Shown piece after piece: positions 1 through 9,039 of a DNA stretch of 25,001 nt (position 1 is the stretch's first letter; each line of letters begins with the position of its first letter). The notes beneath the pieces were generated by a model, which did no database searches, was not told the origin of the DNA, and saw only the letters and a program-made list of their open reading frames with translations. The position numbers and the translations under genes are program-made. This DNA is from a virus. The DNA lies in IMG/VR virus record IMGVR_UViG_3300043119_000061, positions 1 through 25,001 of that record, one strand, 5' to 3'.

Positions 1-992
1 AACTTACCGTCTGTTACGGTCTTTAAGTATTGCTCTAGTTCATAGTGGATAGCACCCCAACCATTCCAAGCGTAGACGTTGCCGTCAGCATCTTCTATAA
101 CTCGGATAGCTGTCTTAGAACCACCGCCCGGAACCCTCTTTTCAAGCGGGATCACACTGAGTTTGGCAAGGTCAGCTTTTGTAGGATTCTTAATCATCTG
201 ACCAGTTGGCGCAGAGTGATCCGTGTAGTCATAGGTATCATCAGTAAGCTTACGAAGATCATAGTCAATCACCTCACGTTGCTTAACAACGGGGCCATCA
301 ATCTTATCTGTCTTGGGAATGCCCTCATCAGTTTTCAGTATTTGTTTCGGACGTATCAGAGAGTTACGAAGTTTAACCATTTGAGACAGCTTATCTGAAA
401 TATCTTTTTTCTCATCCATTAGGGAGTTCAACTCAGGACGAGTAAAGTCCCTATCCTGAATCTTTTTGTTAATGGCATTGAGACGATCAGACAAACCCTG
501 CTCGATCTGCATATGGTCAGGACTTAAGCCAGGTGGCCTAGCTCCGCCACTAGAGCTGACAGTGGGGTCAATCTTTAAGGCACCTTGGGCACCTCTGACA
601 GCTATTGCTGCACCGGGAATCTCAAAGCCCATAGTGGCTATTTCACCACGGTCATTTGGGTTGTTCAGATCATACCCTCCTTCAGCACCGAGAGCGGTCT
701 TACCAAACTTAGCCATTTGTTCCACGACTCCCCCAACTACCTTGCCTACAATGGGAGCAGCGTACTCGAGGAGCTTGGGCTCCCCGGCACGAGGTGTTTC
801 TTGTATGGGGGCAGTAGCAGGCTGGTCGAGGAACTTGAGAAGTTCTTCTCGTGCTTTGGCCTTCTTGTCGTCAATGGGGTTTGCAGAGGGCTGGGTAGGT
901 TTCTTTAATTGGCCTGCTATGAGTGCCTCAATGCGAGGATCGCGCTGTAGGACGTCCGTAGGGGCTTGTAGGGGCATTCCAGGTACAGGCAT
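1..992 (-). CDS. Partial unknown phage protein, last gene of the late arm (runs off left edge)
   Basis: An open frame starts at ATG 992-990 (MPVPGMPLQAPTDV) and runs about 330 codons to the window edge without a stop, so the C-terminus is missing. The start follows the stop of the transglycosylase gene by 3 nt, with GGAG six bases upstream. Visible parts: a Pro/Gln-rich N-terminus; a Gly/Ala-rich hydrophobic stretch around residues 80-95; charged helical, probably coiled-coil segments around residues 165-210; and a C-terminal part reading AIRVIEDADGNVYAWNGWGA. I do not recognise the family. Its position directly after two internal virion proteins, and its similar charged, helical composition, suggest another ejected or virion-associated protein. 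A polyvalent or effector-type protein is the alternative. That it is a real gene is strongly supported by operon continuity; its function is unknown. Confidence 0.8.
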   Translation of the reverse strand, partial: MPVPGMPLQAPTDVLQRDPRIEALIAGQLKKPTQPSANPIDDKKAKAREELLKFLDQPATAPIQETPRAGEPKLLEYAAPIVGKVVGGVVEQMAKFGKTALGAEGGYDLNNPNDRGEIATMGFEIPGAAIAVRGAQGALKIDPTVSSSGGARPPGLSPDHMQIEQGLSDRLNAINKKIQDRDFTRPELNSLMDEKKDISDKLSQMVKLRNSLIRPKQILKTDEGIPKTDKIDGPVVKQREVIDYDLRKLTDDTYDYTDHSAPTGQMIKNPTKADLAKLSVIPLEKRVPGGGSKTAIRVIEDADGNVYAWNGWGAIHYELEQYLKTVTDGK

Positions 993-995
993 GGG

Positions 996-3632
996 TTACT
1001 CCAGACCAAAGCTGGCTTTGAACTCTCCGGCAGTCAACGGAATGGGTTTACCTTCTCCGTCAAATACAGGTTGGAATTTACCATTGATCTTCTTGGTTTT
1101 GTAGAACATTCGGAAGTTCACATCACCCGGTTCAGCCTGTTTGGCTGCTTTGAGCAGTTTATCAATGGGCATACGGGGGTTGGCTTGCAGAACGTCTGAA
1201 GCGCCCTCAGCACCCGCGAAGTGAGCCATGTGTAGTTCTTCACTCAATGGTTTACGGTCTAATTTCTTAACCATAATATCAGCATTGTCAGCAGTAAACT
1301 GTTTCATGATCTGTTCTGACTTGGCAGGATCAGTCCGCATGTCTAGAATTTCTTTGCGTGATTTACCCTGTGCCCACTCTTCATCTTGAGCAAACTGGAG
1401 CCACGTGCTGTCTATGAATTGATCCGGTCCAAGAGCAGACGAATCCAGTGTTCCATTTTCGTTACGGGGTCTGGCAGTATTGACACCACCGGACTCACGT
1501 CCACGGGCTTCCCCGAGGTATCTCGCCCATGAATCTTCAGAGTCAAACGGGTTACCTCCGCCTTTCATTCCTTGCTCCATCAGCCAGTTATCGGGCAGGT
1601 CAGGAGTGAACTCGAGCTTATCAGCAGCCAGTTTGAAGAGTTGGTCAGAGGTCGGTTCGACATTTGCTTTGGCTTTGGCGCTGAGTGCTTTGAGCATGTC
1701 AGGCATTGCGAGACCCTGGGCAATGAAGTCACGGATGTTGGACGAAGTAGATTCAAGAATATCAGACGGAATAACTTCAGTACGGTCTTTGACTTTATCA
1801 AAGAAGTCAAGGAAGTCATTTGCTAGTTTAGTATTCTTAACACTCTCATCATTGATTTGTTGAGGTAGTGCTTTCTCAGCCCAGATGGCTGCACCACTAC
1901 GACCAATAGCGGGCTTACCAAAATTCGCATAAACGGTATTGTTAATTTTAGGGACGAAGAATTTCGTGTTGGGGTCATAAGTAAACTGTCCGGCCTCTAA
2001 CCCTTTAGTGATCAAACCAGAAGAGAAGTTAGCAGCGGCAACAGTCAACTGACTACGGAGCAGTTCAGCATATTCGCTATCACCACCAGCAGCTTCGTAT
2101 GCATCAAGATCATCAAATGCCTTGGTCTTGAAGAACTTGTCAATGGCAATACGACCATTCTCATAGTTCATCTGACTGGGACTAATGCTGTTGTTCAGCA
2201 TGTAGGGGATTTGACGATAGTAGTTTTCAAAGGTAGTCAGAGTAGCTTTGCGGTCTGCATCTGTGGCAAACTTGTTAGTACGGAGTTGGGAGGACGTAAC
2301 TTCAGCTTGGTCCAAGGCCATCATAACCGCAGGCACAGAGACCTTGAGGTCAGGGTTAGCGGCAGGCATCTCCAGACGGTTAGTGGCAGCAGCAATGGCT
2401 TGTGCGCTATTCTCCAGAGTGCTATCAACACCCTTGGAGAATTCATTGATGATACGTGTCATGGCTTGAGCAGTCATGCCGTCTCCACCATCACCACCAG
2501 CAATGGTAAGGATTTGGGAAGTGGACATACCGGTCAATTGGCTGACAGCCTGAATGGACGGAAAGAGTTTCTGAGAGGAGACTGCACTGTTAAGTTTCAG
2601 GTTCTCTAGCAAACGCTTCTGTTCTTCAATGGGGCGGTTGCGCAGAGCAGTGAAGAACTCTTTCTTGGCTGCAATAGCAGCGTTGAAGCGGTCTTCAGCA
2701 GCCTTGTCAAACTGAATAACATAGGGCTTACCTCCAGCCGCTTCGGTGGCCGTACCGGTAATCACATAATCATGGATGTATCCAGAGACGTTCTCAGCAA
2801 ACATAGTAAGACCATCCATAGCTTGCCCGCCAATGGCATCAAGCATCTTAAGACGTTCTGGATCATTACCCGCAGCAATCAAGAGGTCATAGTAGGTACT
2901 GGCGTATGCGCGAGTCTTCTGGTCAATGTCAGAAAGCTTACCGTTAATATAACGGAGCTCCAGGGTTTTCCTTTCTTCTTCCCGTAGCGGATTAGTAAGA
3001 TCCGCATTGGCTTTTGTAACTCTCAAAGCGTCTTCAACTGCTTTATCTTCAAACTGCTTTGCAAGATGTTGTTGTGATCTGCTAATACGGAGATCACGGG
3101 GATCAGTAGCTTTTGCAAGACCATTGGTCACAGCATCAGTAGCGAGTTTATCCTGGAGGTCAGCTTCAGCTTTGGCAGTCCCACGCGCGCGATCATCTTC
3201 TGCTTGCATGTTGCGGAACAGGTGATGGTCAATATTAGTCGGCAGGGCAGCCAGCATCTCATGAGCATCATTAGGGTGCTTCTGCATCATGTCGTAGTAC
3301 ATAGACGTCATCTTGACATCGTAAGTAACTTCATCCAAGTTGCCTGAGTCTTTGGCTTTCTGTAGGCGCTCTGCCAGTTTCCAATGAGTCTTGAACTTGT
3401 TGTTGAGATCAGTGCCCGTACCTACTTGGAAGACACCCATGGCCGCTTCATCAAGAGCTACGTTGTTAGTGGGGCCTCGTTCACGAGTAGCCGATTGATT
3501 CTGGCTAAAAGCTTTCATGAGGTTGCTGCCAAGGTCAGCAAGACCTTCCAGCGGATTGCTATACTCAGAACCGCCAATAGCCCTTGTTTGGGAGTTGGTG
3601 CTGGTCAGCGTATCGGTTAAGTTACTAGGCAT
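996..3632 (-). CDS. Internal virion (ejection) protein with C-terminal lytic transglycosylase domain
   Basis: 878 aa. The first two thirds are charged, largely alpha-helical and without recognised domains. The C-terminal part carries an SLT/lysozyme-like fold signature: a catalytic-Glu motif ESGG at 713-716, then SSALGPDQFIDSTWLQ at about 731-746 (the usual 'G-x-x-Q-F/W-x-x-T-W' type motif), and HMAHFAGAEGA at about 801-811. In podoviruses such domains sit in proteins ejected from the head that open a hole in the peptidoglycan during DNA entry. T7 carries the domain at the N-terminus of gp16; here it is at the C-terminus of a separate protein. ATG follows the stop of the 1635-aa internal protein by 3 nt, with no strong Shine-Dalgarno close by, so translation may be coupled. 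The transglycosylase call is firm; the exact role among the ejection proteins is inferred. Confidence 0.85.
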   Translation of the reverse strand: MPSNLTDTLTSTNSQTRAIGGSEYSNPLEGLADLGSNLMKAFSQNQSATRERGPTNNVALDEAAMGVFQVGTGTDLNNKFKTHWKLAERLQKAKDSGNLDEVTYDVKMTSMYYDMMQKHPNDAHEMLAALPTNIDHHLFRNMQAEDDRARGTAKAEADLQDKLATDAVTNGLAKATDPRDLRISRSQQHLAKQFEDKAVEDALRVTKANADLTNPLREEERKTLELRYINGKLSDIDQKTRAYASTYYDLLIAAGNDPERLKMLDAIGGQAMDGLTMFAENVSGYIHDYVITGTATEAAGGKPYVIQFDKAAEDRFNAAIAAKKEFFTALRNRPIEEQKRLLENLKLNSAVSSQKLFPSIQAVSQLTGMSTSQILTIAGGDGGDGMTAQAMTRIINEFSKGVDSTLENSAQAIAAATNRLEMPAANPDLKVSVPAVMMALDQAEVTSSQLRTNKFATDADRKATLTTFENYYRQIPYMLNNSISPSQMNYENGRIAIDKFFKTKAFDDLDAYEAAGGDSEYAELLRSQLTVAAANFSSGLITKGLEAGQFTYDPNTKFFVPKINNTVYANFGKPAIGRSGAAIWAEKALPQQINDESVKNTKLANDFLDFFDKVKDRTEVIPSDILESTSSNIRDFIAQGLAMPDMLKALSAKAKANVEPTSDQLFKLAADKLEFTPDLPDNWLMEQGMKGGGNPFDSEDSWARYLGEARGRESGGVNTARPRNENGTLDSSALGPDQFIDSTWLQFAQDEEWAQGKSRKEILDMRTDPAKSEQIMKQFTADNADIMVKKLDRKPLSEELHMAHFAGAEGASDVLQANPRMPIDKLLKAAKQAEPGDVNFRMFYKTKKINGKFQPVFDGEGKPIPLTAGEFKASFGLE

Positions 3633-3635
3633 TGG

Positions 3636-6600
3636 TTATTGCGGCCCTTCGTTATTGGAAGCTTCTTCACGTTGTTTTGCCATGTCGTCTTTTTGTTTCA
3701 TTTCGATGACACGCTCGGTGACAGACTGGATGACGGTTTCTTCTGGTTTGGACATACCCACCATACGATCAACTTCATCGAGGAGGTAGGCAGGGACTAC
3801 CACATTACGGTAGTGACGGATTTGTTGGCTGACATCATCTGCACGAGCATAGTCGCCAGACTTGATGGCAGTAGCCCAGTCTTGGCGGAACTTACCAATG
3901 AAATCAGTATGAGTTTTAACTTGGTCTTTACGGTTACCCAGCCAAGACATACGAGCAGTTTGTTTGGTGAACTCTTCGGGGCTGATACCGAGCATTGCCA
4001 TCAGTGCGTACTGATCGGGCAAGTCTCTCATCATCACTTCACCTTTACGGTTGGTGAGGTTGCCATACTGAAGAATGTAGTAGGCTTTGTAAGCGTTGTT
4101 CAAGGTTGAGATAGAACGGGCAAACTCTTGCAGACTACCTTCCAGCAACACAGGAGGTCTATCGGGGTCTGCCATCTGGATAATGGAGTTCTCGAGAACC
4201 TTGTAGAGTGTACCGTAGAAGTTACCGATAATAGCGAGCGATGCACCACCAGCAATGTCAGCGACTGAGTCTTTGCCATAACGACCAACACCCATGATAC
4301 TCGCAACCAAGTCTGTGGGCTGCATACCAATACCAGCAGATTCAGAGAACGCTGCGTCGATACTCCCACCGGAAGCAGCAAAGATTGCTGTGTCCCAGAA
4401 GCCACGATAGGCAATGCCTTCCAGCGTACCCATCTTGGGCTTATCACCGGTCTGAGCAGCAGCAAAGGCAGCAATGGGGGCAACAATGGGGAGACCATTG
4501 ACACCATACATGACACCTTGGCCAAGAGCCAGACGGAACTTCTGAACGGCAGTCAGATCGGGGTTAATCAGCATCTCGTGCCAGCGGGCCATGTAGGACA
4601 TGAACTGCGTGGGGATTTTAGTGAAGACGTTCTTTTGCCATGCAGCAGCAGACGCTTTGTCCATGTTAAAGGACAGCGTGGAGGCTAGGCTCTGGGTCTT
4701 TTCAATGAACAGTGGTGACTTGACATTGAGTTTGGGGAACTTCTCTTTAGTCATTCTCCAAGCCATTTGCCAAGCAACAATACGGTTGGCTTCTTCAGCA
4801 GATTCAACGAAGAACCTGGAAGCTTGGCGAGCATTGTCCACACCGTTTTTGAACATGGACATGGCAGCATTGGGCCCGGCTTCGTTCTTCATAGTAGCAA
4901 GAACGTTGAGAGTCCAGCCAGATTGTTTCATGCTCATCATCATGGCACGATAGTCTTCAGGGTTGGCAAAGCCAACTTTCTTATGCCAGCCATTCTTAAT
5001 ATGAATGCTGAGTTCTTTGGCGACATCTGCAGCACCCTTACGCATCATGAGATACGCAGGCACAATACCAGCCATGGCTTGCGCACCCTTGACAGTGTCA
5101 ATGGAGGCAGCACCAAAGGCAGTTTGAATCTGTAGTGGCCACTGACGAGGGTTAAACAGACCCAGCGTCATGTCATAGGCAAGGCCCATGTGAGCAGCAA
5201 TGGGGTTAGTTTCTTCCCACCAGCGCCCAATGTTATTAGCCAGACGTTTACCGCCAGCAGTAGGAACTTTACCCACAACCCATTCACCGAGACGACGTTG
5301 AGCCACTTGAAGGCTCATATCAATCTCAGATTGCCAACCCAGCATGCGCTTGATCACTGAACGTTGGAGTTCAGCAGCAGCAATGATTTCATGCATACCA
5401 GCAGCGTTCTGGCTTGTGAAGCGGGCTTCCAAGAAGATACGAGCAGGGTTCATGGACTCGAGACCCTTGAGGTTAAGGGCCGGACCATATGTGCTGATCC
5501 AGTTTTCGATGGCTTTGATCTTGAAGTCTTGGATAGAACCAACACGAGCAATTTGATTCATTGCATTGGTTAGTGTCCTGTAAGGATCAAGAACCTCGGC
5601 AGGCTTTTCCCAGTCGTTAATATTATTAAGGATGGGGCCCTTGCCACTCAGGAACATACGTCCTTGAGTTTGCATGTAGGTTTGAATACCAGAGAGTTCT
5701 TCACCCCAGTATTGTTCTGGAATCTTCATACGAGCGGAAGCGTATCCCGACGGAAGTTCTCTGTCAAAGACAACTTCAAACGGATGCTCAGCGCCATACT
5801 TCTTCATCCATGCAATGAAATCAACAGACGGGGGCATGGAGATGCCTTTACCCACACGAGCATTCAATGCATCTTGAACAATGGTATCCAGTTCATCATC
5901 TATCTTACCAGCTTTGACAGCGGTGCGGTAGACCTCTTGAACTTCATTAACGGCTTTGACCCAAGCTGCACCTTCTTCTTTAGTCATGGCAGCAGTCGGT
6001 GTAAATGGTGAATCAAGGAACTCATCGCCCCAAGGTTGTTTACCAGTAACCATTTTCTTAACGAAGTACTTAGCGGAGTACATACGGTGGCCCCCCTCAA
6101 TGTAGGGGACCTGGATCATATCGAGCTTATTAAGTTTCATGTCACTACCTTTAACCAGCAGGAATTTGACACGACCTTTTGACCCATTGACAAAGACATC
6201 AATAGGTTCGTTGGCTCTAATAATTACGTGACCCTTACGTTGATAATCCAACAAGTCTTTTTGGGACAGGCGGGTCATCGTACCGGGTACGCGAGTAGCA
6301 CCAGGGTTCTGAATGTGCACAGACCCCGTGCTGACGTTGTAGATTGTTTCTTCCGGGACTTCAGAGAGAATGCGATAGACTTTACCATTAAAGGTAGAAA
6401 GGCCTCTAACGGTAACTTTCTCAAAGCCTTCAGAGCTGAGTTTAATAACTTGCTCTACGTTGCGGAGATAGTATTCAAGATCATTAATATGCACAGCAGC
6501 TTGATAGGCAGCTACGAACTTTTCAGCGTCAGCAGCGACACCATTCTGTGTAGCATAGATGGTCCTCAGTTCGTCCACGTTGGCCCACTTGCCCTCTGTA

Positions 6601-8543
6601 GCAGCATGCGAGAGGAGACTACCGAGTAGGTCACGATCCGTACCAGTGATCGCGTAGAGCGACGGAGTGATCTCTTTATTAACAGCCGCAATGATCCTGG
6701 CCTTCTTGCCTTCAGACAAGAGAGCAGCACCAAAGAGTTTTTCAGAAGCAGACGTCTTACCAGAACCAATGTAGCGGGCAATGAGGTTGAACGGTCCAGC
6801 TTTCATTTTATCTGTCAGACCTTGGACGATACGGCCACCACCAAGGACTTGACCAGTTTCATCCACAGCAAAGGTGAATTTAATGGCAAAGCCCGTGTCA
6901 CCATCAGGTGCGGGGATAATCTTGGCAATACCTTGACCTGCTGTATCATCTAAGGTAAGACCCATTTTCTTAAGCTCTGTCATTGCAGCTTTGTGAGTCT
7001 TAAACCAAGGATTGTTAAGGACGTTGTCATTCTTAAAAGCACGTCCGAGAACGGCAGAGCCACGGTTCAGTTCAGAACCGGCCATGATCTCAGTTTCAAG
7101 ATCAACACCGACTACGTGGCGTTTGTTAGGGGACATAGGGCTCAAGGCAAAGCGCTTGAGGCGTTCAGCCCAGTCATCCATCATGACTTTCTTCTCACCG
7201 TCTGAAAGACGCTGAATGATGGCCATATCACCGATGAAATCATTGTAGAGCTTCTCACCGTTTTTCAGGCGATCTAGCATGGTCATGCCGGGAGCCAGTG
7301 AGGCGTGGACAGTGGCAGTACCATTGAGAGGCTTGGGCATGACAACAGCCACGAGCTCCTCAAAGGACATGCCGTATTTAGCAGACGCAGCAGCCACACC
7401 TTCCTTGGAGGCGGTGAGCATGAAGTTTTCTACAAGTTTAGAGAGTTTAGCAGTGGCACCGGCTTTACCCAGAGCGGTAGTAATCTTGAAGGGTGTCGTG
7501 ACAGCAGTCTTGGCGATGGGCGCCAAACCAGTAACAAGGTCTACAGCATTTAATATGTCAAGATAAGTCGCAGACGGTGTGTTAAGATACTCAGACAATA
7601 TCTGATTACGCAGAAGCTCGTTGGGGCCAAACCATGTATTAACGTTGTCACCAACCATCTTCACGAGTGTCTTTTGGTGTTCCGCACGTTCGTCAGCAGA
7701 TGTAGAACGCAACATGGCATTCCAGTAGTTATTGACTTCTGTATTGAAACGCCCGCCCGACAGAACAGGATCGAGGAAGCCTTGTTGGCTCGGATTAGTT
7801 GTAAAGGTGCCTTCACGAGATAAGTTATCAGTAACAGGCAGGAGGAACATCAATGCGTCTGTGGCCCACAAGAACCAGTTACGGTCTTTATTGGCAACAC
7901 CAGCATCTTCAATAGCACGCATCATGGATGCGCGAGTTTGTTCTATATCAATGTACCGGTCAAAGGCATTGGGAGTTTCTTTGTCCATGAGCATGAGCTC
8001 AGCTTTGACATCATCTCCGCTGGCACGCAGCGTGGCGATAGTTTCAGCAAACTTACGTTCTGACTCTTCTTTGGCCGTACGGTTGGCGCGTTCTTGAATG
8101 CTAGCCATACGCGCTTGACGTGCGAGGATAGCAGCTTCATCTGGTACTTCAGGATTAAAGTTATAGGCCTTCTCAACTTCATTGTTGAGGGCTTCATTCT
8201 CAGCAGCCTGACGCAACATGTTGTCACCAAGGCTACGAATGGAAGCCTCGTTGACTTTACGAGTCTGCTCCATGAGAGCCATGACATCATCAAAGTTGTC
8301 ACCACCCTTGGTGGCGTCCAAGACATCGCCAAGACTGTGCATATAAGAACGACGCCGAGTAGCGTCTTCATCTGGTACTTCAGGATTTGCCTCTACAGCA
8401 ACTAAGCCATCGAGCGGAGTGCCTTCTGGCTTAGGGGTAAAGGTTTCAGTTAATACATCTGGAGTTTCAGGTTGAACAGGGGTAGGGGCTCCAGGCAGAG
8501 GAAGTTGAATCGTGCCGTTAGGCTGAGGAGTTTGGGGTTCCAT
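3636..8543 (-). CDS. Giant internal virion / DNA ejection protein
   Basis: 1635 aa, the largest gene here. The N-terminus is Pro-rich (residues 1-60), followed by charged helices. A hydrophobic segment lies around residues 223-237 (WFLWATDALMFLLPV), and Gly/Ala-rich amphipathic or hydrophobic stretches lie in the last third (for example GVNGLPIVAPIAAFAAA). The size, position after a gp14-like protein, helical character and C-terminal membrane-prone stretches fit the T7 gp16-like class that forms a trans-envelope channel during infection. It lacks an obvious transglycosylase motif, which is in the next gene. The motif NPEVPDE occurs twice near the N-terminus (53-59 and 130-136), encoded by identical 22-nt DNA. 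The start ATG at 8543 has AGGA about 11 nt upstream and lies 13 nt after the previous stop. The role is inferred from context, not from a diagnostic motif; a polyvalent protein is the alternative. Confidence 0.75.
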   Translation of the reverse strand: MEPQTPQPNGTIQLPLPGAPTPVQPETPDVLTETFTPKPEGTPLDGLVAVEANPEVPDEDATRRRSYMHSLGDVLDATKGGDNFDDVMALMEQTRKVNEASIRSLGDNMLRQAAENEALNNEVEKAYNFNPEVPDEAAILARQARMASIQERANRTAKEESERKFAETIATLRASGDDVKAELMLMDKETPNAFDRYIDIEQTRASMMRAIEDAGVANKDRNWFLWATDALMFLLPVTDNLSREGTFTTNPSQQGFLDPVLSGGRFNTEVNNYWNAMLRSTSADERAEHQKTLVKMVGDNVNTWFGPNELLRNQILSEYLNTPSATYLDILNAVDLVTGLAPIAKTAVTTPFKITTALGKAGATAKLSKLVENFMLTASKEGVAAASAKYGMSFEELVAVVMPKPLNGTATVHASLAPGMTMLDRLKNGEKLYNDFIGDMAIIQRLSDGEKKVMMDDWAERLKRFALSPMSPNKRHVVGVDLETEIMAGSELNRGSAVLGRAFKNDNVLNNPWFKTHKAAMTELKKMGLTLDDTAGQGIAKIIPAPDGDTGFAIKFTFAVDETGQVLGGGRIVQGLTDKMKAGPFNLIARYIGSGKTSASEKLFGAALLSEGKKARIIAAVNKEITPSLYAITGTDRDLLGSLLSHAATEGKWANVDELRTIYATQNGVAADAEKFVAAYQAAVHINDLEYYLRNVEQVIKLSSEGFEKVTVRGLSTFNGKVYRILSEVPEETIYNVSTGSVHIQNPGATRVPGTMTRLSQKDLLDYQRKGHVIIRANEPIDVFVNGSKGRVKFLLVKGSDMKLNKLDMIQVPYIEGGHRMYSAKYFVKKMVTGKQPWGDEFLDSPFTPTAAMTKEEGAAWVKAVNEVQEVYRTAVKAGKIDDELDTIVQDALNARVGKGISMPPSVDFIAWMKKYGAEHPFEVVFDRELPSGYASARMKIPEQYWGEELSGIQTYMQTQGRMFLSGKGPILNNINDWEKPAEVLDPYRTLTNAMNQIARVGSIQDFKIKAIENWISTYGPALNLKGLESMNPARIFLEARFTSQNAAGMHEIIAAAELQRSVIKRMLGWQSEIDMSLQVAQRRLGEWVVGKVPTAGGKRLANNIGRWWEETNPIAAHMGLAYDMTLGLFNPRQWPLQIQTAFGAASIDTVKGAQAMAGIVPAYLMMRKGAADVAKELSIHIKNGWHKKVGFANPEDYRAMMMSMKQSGWTLNVLATMKNEAGPNAAMSMFKNGVDNARQASRFFVESAEEANRIVAWQMAWRMTKEKFPKLNVKSPLFIEKTQSLASTLSFNMDKASAAAWQKNVFTKIPTQFMSYMARWHEMLINPDLTAVQKFRLALGQGVMYGVNGLPIVAPIAAFAAAQTGDKPKMGTLEGIAYRGFWDTAIFAASGGSIDAAFSESAGIGMQPTDLVASIMGVGRYGKDSVADIAGGASLAIIGNFYGTLYKVLENSIIQMADPDRPPVLLEGSLQEFARSISTLNNAYKAYYILQYGNLTNRKGEVMMRDLPDQYALMAMLGISPEEFTKQTARMSWLGNRKDQVKTHTDFIGKFRQDWATAIKSGDYARADDVSQQIRHYRNVVVPAYLLDEVDRMVGMSKPEETVIQSVTERVIEMKQKDDMAKQREEASNNEGPQ
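8135..8156. repeat. 22-nt direct repeat, copy 1 (inside the 1635-aa gene)
   Basis: Identical to 8366-8387. Both copies are in the same reading frame and encode NPEVPDE in the N-terminal region of the giant internal protein. Seen directly in the sequence. Confidence 0.9.
8366..8387. repeat. 22-nt direct repeat, copy 2 (inside the 1635-aa gene)
   Basis: The second exact copy, 231 nt from the first and in the same frame. Flanking bases differ, so only the short segment is duplicated. Confidence 0.9.
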
Positions 8544-8556
8544 GTATTAACTTATC

Positions 8557-9039
8557 CTAAATCTGAGGAGCCACGGCATTAGGATCGGCGGGAGGTTTTT
8601 GACCATATCCTCCAGCCGCAAATGACATGGCCATATTGGAGACAGCACCAAAGGCAGCAGCACGGGAGCTAGCAGCAGCAGCTTTATCCATAAAATTGCC
8701 AGCCATCTTATTGGCTGTTTGTTGAGTATCTAACCAGTGCACATTGGAGTTGGCTTGAGAAGTAATCGAGCCCAACCCACCTTGAGATGAACCACCAGCG
8801 ACACCTTGGTTATTGGCATTCTGTTCAGATGTAGCACGAGCAATCATGCCCTGACGGATAGCATCACGCTTCTCACGAGCAGCCCGTAGGTTGTCAGCTT
8901 CTCGCTGAATGGCCGTGGCCTTTTTTTGTTGCTTTTGAGCGTTGATCCCACTGACTACGGAAGCAGTACCTGTGGTAGCTGCAAGAGCCAGGGTCATAAA
9001 AAGGATATCGTCAATGCCAAAGAATAATGGTAAAAACAT
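8557..9039 (-). CDS. Small internal virion protein (T7 gp14-like class)
   Basis: 160 aa from ATG 9039. It has a hydrophobic N-terminus (MFLPLFFGIDDILFMTLALAATTGTASVV), then a charged Gln/Lys/Arg helix (about residues 36-65), then an Ala/Gly/Ser/Asn-rich tail. This profile, and the position between tail tubular protein B and the giant internal protein, match the gp14 class of T7-like phages, which inserts in the outer membrane during ejection. I chose ATG 9039 over an upstream ATG at 9075 because 9039 forms a TAATG stop-start overlap with the tail tubular B gene, a junction used repeatedly in this operon; the longer form would overlap that gene by 37 nt. The family assignment rests on composition and gene order. 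Confidence 0.75.
   Translation of the reverse strand: MFLPLFFGIDDILFMTLALAATTGTASVVSGINAQKQQKKATAIQREADNLRAAREKRDAIRQGMIARATSEQNANNQGVAGGSSQGGLGSITSQANSNVHWLDTQQTANKMAGNFMDKAAAASSRAAAFGAVSNMAMSFAAGGYGQKPPADPNAVAPQI

Noticed and set aside
466-1104. 212-codon plus-strand frame at the left end
   Set aside because: It overlaps the partial minus-strand gene and the end of the transglycosylase gene. The minus frame has an RBS and operon spacing; the plus product is Ser/Pro/Gly low-complexity.
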